A stretch of 42,439 nucleotides of DNA from an uncultured Eubacteriales bacterium (GTDB taxonomy: Bacteria > Bacillota > Clostridia > Christensenellales > Aristaeellaceae): contig CADANQ010000014.1 of assembly GCA_902789365.1 (NCBI GenBank), forward strand, positions 1-42,439. The letters are read 5' to 3'. The position numbers and the translations under genes are program-made. Each line of letters begins with the position of its first letter. Within the stretch, counting starts at the first letter, position 1. Below, piece by piece: positions 17,780 through 24,913 of the stretch. The notes below the pieces were generated by a model. That model was not told the origin of the DNA and searched no databases. It was given only the letters and a program-made list of their open reading frames with translations.

Positions 17780-17856
17780 GAATCACCGGGGGAATTCCGT
17801 ATGCGCTGAAAAGAAAAACAATTTGCTGTTCGCGATGTTCGCCGCCCCGGTGATTC
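17780..17856. repeat. Perfect 12-bp inverted repeat with a 53-base loop
   Basis: GAATCACCGGGG at 17780-17791 and CCCCGGTGATTC at 17845-17856 are exact reverse complements. They lie in the non-coding gap after the polyferredoxin gene. No T-tract follows immediately. The structure may be an RNA fold in the 3' end of the polyferredoxin transcript or in a long leader of the transporter gene, or the footprint of a small lost element. Confidence 0.6.
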
Positions 17857-17946
17857 TCCCGGGCCCGATCGCTTCTTCATCGTTTGCCGATAACCCGAAG
17901 GCGGAATAACGTTTCGGGGCAGACAGAAATGTCCTTTGAAGAATAT

Positions 17947-17989
17947 CCGGAGCGGCCTGTTCCGGGTCACTCCGACCGCGCCGCTCCGG
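17947..17989 (+). promoter_or_regulatory. Leader hairpin just upstream of the small DMT transporter gene
   Basis: CCGGAGCGG at 17947-17955 pairs with CCGCTCCGG at 17981-17989 (9 bp) around a 25-base region. It ends about 10 bases before the ribosome-binding site of the transporter. Guanidine riboswitches often precede small DMT exporters, but I do not see the ACGR loops that mark them, so this is only a structured leader. Confidence 0.4.
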
Positions 17990-18011
17990 CATTATGAAAG
18001 GGGGAATACCC

Positions 18012-18437
18012 ATGGCCCTCGTTTTCCCGATGGCCCTGGTGGTGATATCCAATATTTTCTATCAGATCTGCGCCAGATCCGTATCGAAAGACATCGACCC
18101 CTACGCCTCCCTGATCGTTACCTATCTGGTCGGCGCGGCCGCGAGCGCGCTGCTTTACTTTACGCTCGGGTCCCGCGGAAACCTGATCAGGGAATGCGGA
18201 AAACTGAACTGGGCTTCCTTCGTCCTCGGCATCGTGATCGTCGGTCTGGAAGCGGGATGGATCAGCGCCTATAAAGCGGGCTGGCAGGTGAGCACCGGAT
18301 TCATCGTGCAAAGCGCGTTCCTGGCGGCGGCGCTCCTGCTGGTCGGTTATTTCCTTTATCACGAAACCCTCACCTGGAACAAACTGGTCGGCGTGGCCGT
18401 CTGCCTGATCGGGCTTGTATTCATCAATTACAAATAG
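18012..18437 (+). CDS. Small EamA/DMT-superfamily transporter (four-helix)
   Basis: 141 residues from the ATG at 18012, which follows AAAGGGGG; the upstream ATG at 17994 includes that site. Four hydrophobic helices (about 3-22, 33-53, 67-85, 97-138 as two) make it a half-size EamA domain like the EmrE-sized members of the drug/metabolite superfamily. Such proteins work as dimers. The substrate is not predictable; the conserved membrane Glu of SMR drug exporters near residue 14 is absent, so a QacE-type function is unlikely. It is preceded by a 281-base gap with inverted repeats and converges with the anti-sigma gene. Confidence 0.82.
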   Translation: MALVFPMALVVISNIFYQICARSVSKDIDPYASLIVTYLVGAAASALLYFTLGSRGNLIRECGKLNWASFVLGIVIVGLEAGWISAYKAGWQVSTGFIVQSAFLAAALLLVGYFLYHETLTWNKLVGVAVCLIGLVFINYK

Positions 18438-18575
18438 AACATCCTGCCGGTCGATTGCATACGGATCGGTCACCACCCGACAGTGATCCAGCGCACCTTC
18501 CGGCAGTTTATAAGCCCGCAAAATCGCGCTTTTCGCAACGGCTGCCGCTTCCGTTTTTGACAGATCACCGTTTGT
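18438..18575 (-). pseudogene. Protein-like tail continuing in frame after the stop of the putative anti-sigma gene
   Basis: Directly after the TGA of the neighbouring gene (18578-18576) the same minus-strand frame stays open for 46 codons up to the end of the convergent transporter gene. It reads like a real helical protein, with stretches such as LSKTEAAAVAKSAILRAYKL and VVTDPYAIDRQD. It has no start codon of its own with a ribosome-binding site. The likely meaning is a C-terminal domain lost through a nonsense mutation and truncated by the transporter; TGA readthrough is possible but less likely. Confidence 0.5.
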
Positions 18576-19889
18576 TCAGTTGACGAAGGTGTCGTCTTGT
18601 TCATCGTGGGGCTTGGAACGGTCGGACTGCCACTGCCGCACCCGTTCCTCCGGGGTGAAGGTGTCGGGATTTTGCACCTGAACCCGGAAGGTGACCGTCT
18701 CCATGGGGATCAAGGGCTTTGTGTACAGGTTCCGGAAGATGCCCAGAGTATATTCTTCCTGTACGCTGCTCCTACCCAGGGAGCCGGTTTGCGCGAAGAT
18801 GCCCTGTTCCTCATCGATATTATACTGATTGTCGTTGCTGGTGAGCCCCCGGGCAAGGAGCTTGACTTCCTTTGCGTCCGCATCCCGGGAAATGAAGCGG
18901 AAAGCGGGATGCAGCGTTACAGTCATGCCGGCCTCGGGATGATCGTCAAACAGGGAATGAAACAGCGCGGCATCCGTCAGGGAATAGTCGATCTGATACT
19001 GTATTTCCTGGGGCAGTACCATGAGCCGCACCTGATCGATACATACGCCGATGGAAGGGATCAGGATCGGTTCCGTGCTCACTAAAGCTTTTTCTTCTCC
19101 GGACACCGACGCGTGGAAGGTTCGCGTCAGATAGCCATATTCCGCCCGTTCGTAATCCACGGCGAATTCATCGCGCATATCGATCCCGGGCAGCATGCGC
19201 ACAGAGAAGGTCAGGTTCCTTTCCGTTTTCACGGAAGAAAACGGCACATCGATATGGCCGGTATACACGCCGGTTTCTTCATCCAGCACGCCGCCCCCGC
19301 CGTATTCCCGGATAAATTCGGTATCGTTGGGGTCGTACACGTCGATATCCACTTCCCAGGCTTCGGCATAGCCGCCTGCGTTCCAAACGTCCAGAATGGT
19401 CCTTCCATCCTGAAGCATCTTTTCCCGGTCCGGGTTCAGATGGGTCAGGCCATACCAGAATTCATCTTCGATTCCCTCAAAAAGGAGGATATCCTTGCTT
19501 TTCGGGACCACGTCGTACACCACATGGCAGGATTTCCCATCGTAAGCCGTTTCACGGAAGCGCACGGTGAAATGCTCTGTTTCGCTGATCGCCAAATCAT
19601 GATCGATGTACTTTTCCGCGTCGGGGGGAACCTCCACATCTTCCCATTGGGTACGGGCAAAATCCAGGATGCCAAACCCGTTGATCAGCGCGAAGGCGAC
19701 GCCCATGGTTGCCAGCATCAGCGCGATGACCAGCGCCAGACTGAAACTGCAGGTCAGTTTTCTTTTCACTTTTCTTCCTCCTGTGGCGTTTTCAAAGAAT
19801 TGTTCGCGCTGAAAGGAAGTTGTGCTCAAGCCGGACAGCGTTCTGTTCAGCGATTCCGGAAGCTGCTGTTCCAATTGTTTATCCTTCAT
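18576..19889 (-). CDS. Putative anti-sigma factor / DUF4179-like membrane protein partner of the ECF sigma factor
   Basis: 437 residues. A short cytoplasmic N-terminus (about 1-45, LEQQLPESLNRTLSGL) is followed by one membrane helix at about 46-72 (SLALVIALMLATMGVAFALI) and a large extracytoplasmic beta-rich region. This is the layout of clostridial anti-sigma proteins encoded after ECF genes; the outer part resembles DUF4179-type proteins but I cannot assign it firmly. The ATG at 19889 overlaps the end of the sigma gene by 11 bases, giving translational coupling. The cytoplasmic part would hold the sigma factor until an envelope signal is sensed. The C-terminus may be shortened: see the in-frame tail immediately downstream. 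Confidence 0.75.
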   Translation of the reverse strand: MKDKQLEQQLPESLNRTLSGLSTTSFQREQFFENATGGRKVKRKLTCSFSLALVIALMLATMGVAFALINGFGILDFARTQWEDVEVPPDAEKYIDHDLAISETEHFTVRFRETAYDGKSCHVVYDVVPKSKDILLFEGIEDEFWYGLTHLNPDREKMLQDGRTILDVWNAGGYAEAWEVDIDVYDPNDTEFIREYGGGGVLDEETGVYTGHIDVPFSSVKTERNLTFSVRMLPGIDMRDEFAVDYERAEYGYLTRTFHASVSGEEKALVSTEPILIPSIGVCIDQVRLMVLPQEIQYQIDYSLTDAALFHSLFDDHPEAGMTVTLHPAFRFISRDADAKEVKLLARGLTSNDNQYNIDEEQGIFAQTGSLGRSSVQEEYTLGIFRNLYTKPLIPMETVTFRVQVQNPDTFTPEERVRQWQSDRSKPHDEQDDTFVN

Positions 19890-20406
19890 ATGCCTCACCC
19901 CCCGTCAGCGAGCCTTTCAGGAGCGCTTCCGCTTGTTTCAGCCGCCGCTGCACGGACGATTGGGATGAACCCAAAGCATCAGCTGTTTCCTGCATGGTCA
20001 GCCCCTGAAAATAGTAGAGAAGAATCACTTGTTTATATCTGTCCGGCAGCTCCATCACAAGGAGCGTCAGGGTTTCATCCTTGGGTTCCACGGAAAGCAG
20101 CTGCGGCGGCAGCTCCTCCAGAGACTGTTTTCGGTCGATGTGACGGAACCAGGCCGTCCGCCGGTAATCCTTACAGGTATTGATGGCTATGCGTAAAAGC
20201 CAGGCTTTTTCATTGACGATCTTTTTGCGTTCAAAGTCTTCCATATGCTTCCAGGCTTTGATCCAGGTGTCCTGGGTGGCGTCCTCGGACTGGCTATGAT
20301 CGGACAGATACAGATAGCAGGTTCTCAGGATCGTATCAGAATAATCTTCGATCCATTCTGAGAGTCTTTGCTCCCGGCTCATGCCGCTTACCTCAGCACG
20401 GTCCAT
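19879..20406 (-). CDS. ECF-type RNA polymerase sigma factor
   Basis: 175 residues. Region 2 (about 18-85) includes YSDTILRTCYLYL and the DATQDTWIKAW stretch; region 4 (about 110-168) includes LPDRYKQVILLYYFQGLTMQE and the helix-turn-helix TADALGSSQSSVQRRLKQA. No region 1 or 3, typical of the ECF group. The ATG at 20406 has AAGGAGGTGAT upstream, an almost complete anti-16S match; Met9 at 20382 is a weaker alternative. It overlaps the anti-sigma gene. The target promoters are unknown; the palindrome at 20461-20477 in its own upstream region could be part of autoregulation. Confidence 0.94.
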   Translation of the reverse strand: MDRAEVSGMSREQRLSEWIEDYSDTILRTCYLYLSDHSQSEDATQDTWIKAWKHMEDFERKKIVNEKAWLLRIAINTCKDYRRTAWFRHIDRKQSLEELPPQLLSVEPKDETLTLLVMELPDRYKQVILLYYFQGLTMQETADALGSSQSSVQRRLKQAEALLKGSLTGGEAYEG

Positions 20407-20460
20407 ATCCGATCACCTCCTTCACCTTTACAGACGAGCGGAAAAGGGGATATTATTCAC

Positions 20461-20477
20461 CGAAAAATGTTTTTTCG
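20461..20477. repeat. CGAAAAA-TTTTTCG palindrome upstream of the ECF operon
   Basis: CGAAAAA at 20461-20467 and TTTTTCG at 20471-20477 are reverse complements with three bases between them. It lies about 55 bases upstream of the sigma-factor ATG, in the promoter area of that operon. It could be a weak bidirectional terminator or a binding site. Confidence 0.4.
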
Positions 20478-20528
20478 CTATAATCTTTCAAGCCGGCCCG
20501 GACCCGGCGTTTTTTTATTCCAGGCGCC

Positions 20529-20553
20529 AAAAAAGGACCGCCTGGGGCGGTCC
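20529..20553 (-). terminator. Rho-independent terminator of the opp operon
   Basis: Minus-strand GGACCGCC / GGCGGTCC stem (20553-20535, 8 bp, 3-base loop) followed by six Ts. It lies 22 bases after the oppF-like stop codon. Confidence 0.88.
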
Positions 20554-20575
20554 GCCGTTATTTATGTCCGTGTTC

Positions 20576-21610
20576 TCAATTCCCGGTCTTATTTTCTTCG
20601 TCCGGCTCCTCCCCGTAATCAAACCCTCTCAGATCCAGTTCCCGCGCGAAGTGGCAGGCCACGAAGTGGTCTTTCTCCATTTCGATATACTCCGGTGTTT
20701 CCTGTTTGCACTTTTCCCGGCAAAAACGGCAGCGGGTGTGGAAAAAGCATCCGGAGGGCGGATTGGCGGGATTGGGAATTTCGCCTTCCAGGGGGATGCG
20801 CTCGATCTTTACCGTGGGATCCGCCACCGGAACGGCCGACAGCAGGCTTTCCGTGTAGGGATGCATGGGATGGGAAAAGAGGGTCCGGGTGGGGGCGTAC
20901 TCCACCATCTTGCCCAGGTACATCACGCCCACCTTGTCCGAAATATACTCCACCACCGAAAGATCGTGGCTGATAAACAGGTAGGTGAGGCCGAATTCCT
21001 GCTGCAGGTCGTGCAGAAGGTTGATTACCTGCGCCTGGATAGACACATCCAGGGCCGACACGGCCTCGTCGCACACGATGACCCGGGGATTGAGCACCAG
21101 CGCCCGGGCAATGCCGATTCGCTGACGCTGGCCGCCGGAAAAGGCGTGGGGATACCGTTTCAGGTAGGTGGTGTTCAGACCCACCCGGGCGGCGATGTCC
21201 ATCACCTTTTTTTCGATCTCTTGCTTAGGCATCTTCGGGTAATTGGCGCGGATCGGTTCCTTGATGATATCCAGCACCGTCATGCGGGGATCCAGGGAGG
21301 AATATGGATCCTGGAAGATCATCTGGATTTCCTTGCGGTATTTTTTCATGGTCTGCCTGTCGATCTTCAGGAAATCAAGGGTCTCCCCGTCGGCGGTCGT
21401 ATACATGACGCTGCCCTCGCTGGGCTCGTAGGCCCGCACGATGCAGCGGCCCAGGGTGGTTTTGCCGCAGCCGGATTCACCGACGATGCCGATGGTCTCC
21501 CCCTCCAGCACCGGGAAGGATACATCCGTCACGGCGCGCACGCACACGCCCTTGGATTCAAAGCGCATATGGATATTGCGTACGTCCAGGATACGGTCTC
21601 CCTTACTCAT
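20576..21610 (-). CDS. oppF: Oligopeptide/dipeptide-type ABC transporter ATP-binding protein (OppF/DppF-like)
   Basis: 344 residues from the ATG at 21610, which has AAGGAGG nine bases upstream; the longer frame overlaps the previous gene deeply. Walker [12 protein letters not shown], signature SGGQRQRIGIARAL and Walker B VIVCDEAVSALD are complete. The C-terminal oligopeptide-transporter domain carries the Cys cluster CFFHTRCRFCREKC, which in this group can hold an iron-sulfur cluster. It powers import together with OppD. The start overlaps the end of the oppD gene (ATGAGTAA), so the two ATPases are coupled. Last gene of the operon, followed by a terminator. Confidence 0.95.
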   Translation of the reverse strand: MSKGDRILDVRNIHMRFESKGVCVRAVTDVSFPVLEGETIGIVGESGCGKTTLGRCIVRAYEPSEGSVMYTTADGETLDFLKIDRQTMKKYRKEIQMIFQDPYSSLDPRMTVLDIIKEPIRANYPKMPKQEIEKKVMDIAARVGLNTTYLKRYPHAFSGGQRQRIGIARALVLNPRVIVCDEAVSALDVSIQAQVINLLHDLQQEFGLTYLFISHDLSVVEYISDKVGVMYLGKMVEYAPTRTLFSHPMHPYTESLLSAVPVADPTVKIERIPLEGEIPNPANPPSGCFFHTRCRFCREKCKQETPEYIEMEKDHFVACHFARELDLRGFDYGEEPDEENKTGN

Positions 21611-22637
21611 GGACCGGTTCCTCCTTCCCGGGGCAGCCGGCGCATGCAAAACAGGCCACCCGGTGCCCATCCCCCAAATCGGTCAATTGCGGATCCTGCA
21701 CGTTGCAGACCCCGTCGATCCGTTTGGAGCACCTTTCGTAAAACCCGCAGCCTTTGGGCAGGTTCAGGGCCAGCGGCACCGTTCCTTCGATGGAAAAGAG
21801 CCGTTTCTGCCCCTTGGTGCCGATCTTGTGGACCGACCCCAAAAGTCCCCGGGTATAGGGATGCATCGGGTTCCCGTAAATCTCCACCGCCGAAGCGCAT
21901 TCAACAATCCTGCCCAGGTACATGACGGCGACGGTATCGCACATTCTGGCAACAATGCCCAGGTCGTGGGTGATGAACAGGATGGACATGCCGAAATCCT
22001 TCTGGAGCGTTTTCATCAGCTCCAGGATCTGGGCCTGAATGGTCACGTCCAGGGCGGTGGTGGGTTCGTCGGCGATCAGCAGCTTGGGATTGCACACCAG
22101 CGCCATGGCGATGAGGGCGCGCTGCAGCATGCCGCCGGAAAATTCGTGGGGGTACTGGTCATAGCGCTTTTCGGCGTTGGCGATGCCCACCTTTTTCATT
22201 ACGTCCAGGGAGATCTCCTTCGCCTTTTTCTTATCCTTTGTAATATGAAGAAGCGTCGCCTCGTTGATCTGGTTGCCGATGGTGTACATCGGAGAAAAAG
22301 CCACCATGGGCTCCTGGAATATCATGGAGATCTGCTTGCCCCGGATGGCGCGTATCTCCCTGCCCCTCGGCTTCAGGGACAAAAGGTCCGTCATTCCCGT
22401 TCCCTCGGCGTCAAAGAGGATCTGCCCTTCCGCCCTGCACTTTTTATCGTTGATGCCGAGAATGGCCTTGCTGGTCAGGCTCTTCCCGCAGCCGGATTCG
22501 CCCACCAGGCCCACCGTTTCGCCCTTGTGAATCTCCAGGTCCACTCCCCGGACCACCGTCAGAACGCCTTCGTCCACCCTGATATTGATCTTCAGATCCT
22601 TCATGCGAAGGATCACATCATCCTTTGCCCCGCTCAT
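21603..22637 (-). CDS. oppD: Oligopeptide/dipeptide-type ABC transporter ATP-binding protein (OppD/DppD-like)
   Basis: 344 residues. Walker A GESGCGKSLTS, signature FSGGMLQRALIAMAL and Walker B LLIADEPTTALD are present. The signature reads SGGML rather than the common SGGQR, as is normal for OppD-type partners. The C-terminal domain has CGFYERCSKRIDGVC plus CFACAGC, a Cys-rich region typical of this group. The ATG follows AAAGGAG. It lies 39 bases after oppC and overlaps oppF by 8 bases. Works as a heterodimer with OppF at the cytoplasmic face of the permeases. Confidence 0.95.
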   Translation of the reverse strand: MSGAKDDVILRMKDLKINIRVDEGVLTVVRGVDLEIHKGETVGLVGESGCGKSLTSKAILGINDKKCRAEGQILFDAEGTGMTDLLSLKPRGREIRAIRGKQISMIFQEPMVAFSPMYTIGNQINEATLLHITKDKKKAKEISLDVMKKVGIANAEKRYDQYPHEFSGGMLQRALIAMALVCNPKLLIADEPTTALDVTIQAQILELMKTLQKDFGMSILFITHDLGIVARMCDTVAVMYLGRIVECASAVEIYGNPMHPYTRGLLGSVHKIGTKGQKRLFSIEGTVPLALNLPKGCGFYERCSKRIDGVCNVQDPQLTDLGDGHRVACFACAGCPGKEEPVHE

Positions 22638-22676
22638 AGGGAAGCGCTCCTTTCTGTCATCGGTCGAAGCCCCCTG

Positions 22677-23810
22677 TTATTTGTAGGGATCGGCGGCGTC
22701 ACGCATGCCGTCGCCCAGGAAATTGAAGGCAAGCACCGTGATTACCACAAAAATCAGGGGAATCATCTTCCACGGGCATTGGGCAACGGACACCAGGTCC
22801 TCGGTTTCCTTGAGCAGCACGCCCCAGGAGGTGGCGGGGGCCTTCATGCCGAGGCCCAGGTAGCTCATGGAGGTTTCGCCCAGGATGGACCCGGGAATGC
22901 CCAGGGTCAGGCTGACGATCAGGTAGCTGAGGAAGCCGGGGACCATGTGCTTTAAGATGATCTTGAAATCGCTGACACCGGCGAGCCTGGCCGCCATGAC
23001 GTAGTCCTCGTTTCTCAGGGAGATGAACTTGCCCCGGACCACCCGGGCCAGGCCGGTCCACCCGATAAAGGACAGGATGATGGTGATGTACAGGTACATG
23101 GCCGCCACCGGAATACCCGGCGGAATAGCGGCCGACAGAGCCATCCACAGGGGAATGCTGGGGATGGCGGACAGCACCTCGATGAGCCGCTGGATCACGT
23201 TGTCCACCCAGCCGCCGAAGTAACCGGACAGACCGCCCAGCAATATTCCCAGCACAAAGCTGATGGCCGCCGCCACAAACGGGATGGTCAGCGACACCCG
23301 CCCCCCGAACAGAATTCTGGAATAGATGCAGCCGCCGTTGGAATCCGCGCCGAATATATTCAGCCTTGCGCTCCTGTCCGGTACGCCGTCCTCGTTCACG
23401 AGCCCGTAAAAATGAGTGGAGCAGGGGATAAAGCCCAGCAGTTTGTACTCCACGCCCGGCACGAAGAAGGCGACGTAATATTTCTGGGATGTGTCCTCGG
23501 AAATGATAACGGTAAAGGTCTTGCGGTCGTTAACCTTTTTCAGCTTGTACACATAGGGCCGGGACAGGCGCCCATCCTCGTCCCGCCAGTAAACCCGGGT
23601 GGGAGATGTGTTCTTGTAGACCGACGAAAACTCCTCCAGCCCGTAAGGGGCAAAGAAATCGGCAAAAAGGGACAAAACATACAGCACCGCGAGGATCGAC
23701 AGGCTGAAGCGGGCCAGCTTGTGCTTTTTCAGTTTACGCCACATCAGGGCCCATTGGGACGCCAGATAATAGGATTCGTCCGTGGCTTTTTTCTTTTTGA
23801 ACAGCGCCAT
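22677..23810 (-). CDS. oppC: OppC/DppC-like ABC transporter permease with large extracytoplasmic insert
   Basis: 377 residues from the ATG at 23810 (AAAGGGG nine bases upstream), against about 300 in standard OppC. The first helix (about 36-55) is followed by an insert of roughly 100 residues (about 60-160), with YVYKLKKVNDRKTF and FFVPGVEYKLLGFI, before five further helices. The binding-protein-dependent transport loop is the EDYVMAARLAGVSD region. Long OppC proteins with this kind of insert occur in importers of Thermotoga-like and clostridial bacteria, some tied to oligosaccharide uptake; that link is inference. It begins 5 bases after the oppB stop. The C-terminus FNFLGDGMRDAADPY is the normal family end. 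Confidence 0.93.
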   Translation of the reverse strand: MALFKKKKATDESYYLASQWALMWRKLKKHKLARFSLSILAVLYVLSLFADFFAPYGLEEFSSVYKNTSPTRVYWRDEDGRLSRPYVYKLKKVNDRKTFTVIISEDTSQKYYVAFFVPGVEYKLLGFIPCSTHFYGLVNEDGVPDRSARLNIFGADSNGGCIYSRILFGGRVSLTIPFVAAAISFVLGILLGGLSGYFGGWVDNVIQRLIEVLSAIPSIPLWMALSAAIPPGIPVAAMYLYITIILSFIGWTGLARVVRGKFISLRNEDYVMAARLAGVSDFKIILKHMVPGFLSYLIVSLTLGIPGSILGETSMSYLGLGMKAPATSWGVLLKETEDLVSVAQCPWKMIPLIFVVITVLAFNFLGDGMRDAADPYK

Positions 23811-23815
23811 CCGCC

Positions 23816-24811
23816 TCAACCCCTTTCCGAAAAACGGATCCTCGGATCCAGCCAGGCCAGCGCGATATCAGAAAGCAGCGTACCCACCAGCACCAGTACC
23901 GCCTGGATCAGAACGATGGTCCCGGCCAGGTACATATCCTGGGATTTGAGAGCGGCCAGCAGCACGGGCCCCTGTATGGCCAGGTTCATGACGATGGCCG
24001 ACACCGTGGAGCCGGAAAAGATGGTCCTGAGGGATCCCGCCAGTCCGGATACCACCGGGTTCAGGGCCGCCCTGAGGCAGTATTTGTAGGTGATGACAGC
24101 CTCGCTGCAGCCCTTGGCCCGGGCGGTGAGGGTATACTGCCTGGCCTGCTCGTCCAGCATCTGGGCGCGGACCGTACGGATGATGCCGCAGGTGCCGGAG
24201 GTGCCGATTACCAGGATGGGGATCAGGCAGCGCCCGAGGAATTCCGGCACGTATTCCCACCGCATACCGTTCTGGAGCATCTCAGTGGAAAACAAACCCA
24301 GGTATACGTTCCCGGTCCTGATGTAAATGATATACATGATGATGATCGCCAGCAAAAAATTGGGCGTCGCCGTACCGATGAACCCGATGAAACTCAGGGC
24401 GTAGTCCCCCACCGAATACTGATGATTGGCGCAGAAGATGCCGATGGGCAGAGACACCACGTACTGGAATACCAGGATAATGAAGGATACCGCCAGCGTC
24501 AGGTACAGCCTGTCCATGATGACGCTCCACACGCCTCGCCCGTATTCAAAGGAATAACCGAAATCCCCCCGGGTGATGATTCCCTTCATCCAGTTGAAAT
24601 ACTGCACATACCAGGGATCGTCCAGGCCGAACTGCGCCCTGAGTCCCTCGATCTGCTCGGGAGTGAAGATTTCGCCCTCCGCGGCCATGGCGGCCACATA
24701 GGAGGTTACATAGTCCCCCGGCGGCAGCTGGATAATGAAAAAGATGAGAATGGAAATGATCAGGAGCGTCGGGATAAAGAGCAGCACCCGCTTTCCCACA
24801 TATTTCAGCAT
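23816..24811 (-). CDS. oppB: OppB/DppB-like ABC transporter permease
   Basis: 331 residues from the ATG at 24811, with AAAGG upstream; a GTG at 24820 is nearer to that site and less likely. Six membrane helices, the first at about 8-30 (VLLFIPTLLIISILIFFIIQL). The extracytoplasmic loop after helix 1 holds the usual region ending in a QFGLDDPWYVQYFNWMKGI motif, and the coupling loop contains YTLTARAKGCSEAVI. Forms the membrane channel with OppC. It lies after an intra-operon hairpin that separates it from oppA, which probably lowers its level relative to the binding protein. Confidence 0.94.
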   Translation of the reverse strand: MLKYVGKRVLLFIPTLLIISILIFFIIQLPPGDYVTSYVAAMAAEGEIFTPEQIEGLRAQFGLDDPWYVQYFNWMKGIITRGDFGYSFEYGRGVWSVIMDRLYLTLAVSFIILVFQYVVSLPIGIFCANHQYSVGDYALSFIGFIGTATPNFLLAIIIMYIIYIRTGNVYLGLFSTEMLQNGMRWEYVPEFLGRCLIPILVIGTSGTCGIIRTVRAQMLDEQARQYTLTARAKGCSEAVITYKYCLRAALNPVVSGLAGSLRTIFSGSTVSAIVMNLAIQGPVLLAALKSQDMYLAGTIVLIQAVLVLVGTLLSDIALAWLDPRIRFSERG

Positions 24812-24840
24812 AAGCGTCACGCACCTTTCCGGACATTGAC

Positions 24841-24880
24841 AAAAGGCGGGGGGCGGGTCCGCCGGGATCCGCCCCCCGCC
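24841..24880 (-). terminator. Intra-operon terminator/attenuator between oppA and oppB
   Basis: 16-bp arms with a single mismatch (24845-24860 and 24865-24880) form a very GC-rich hairpin with a 4-base loop. On the minus strand it is followed by TTTT at 24844-24841; on the plus strand a TTTTT lies three bases beyond it. Partial termination would give more binding protein than permease, as is common for Opp systems. Confidence 0.82.
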
Positions 24881-24913
24881 GCTTTTTCCATGCCGACAAG
24901 CGGCCGCGGGGAA

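Larger units (their letters stand above)
17731..18011. other. Non-coding gap with two inverted repeats after the polyferredoxin gene
   Basis: 281 bases without a credible gene. Short frames exist on both strands but have no ribosome-binding site or domain. It contains the 12-bp inverted repeat at 17780-17856 and the 9-bp hairpin at 17947-17989. No clear promoter was found, so the transporter gene may be read from the upstream operon or from a non-consensus promoter. Confidence 0.5.

Noticed and set aside
17892-18011. Guanidine riboswitch before the small DMT transporter
   Set aside because: The hairpins present lack the ACGR loops and other conserved parts of ykkC-type RNAs.
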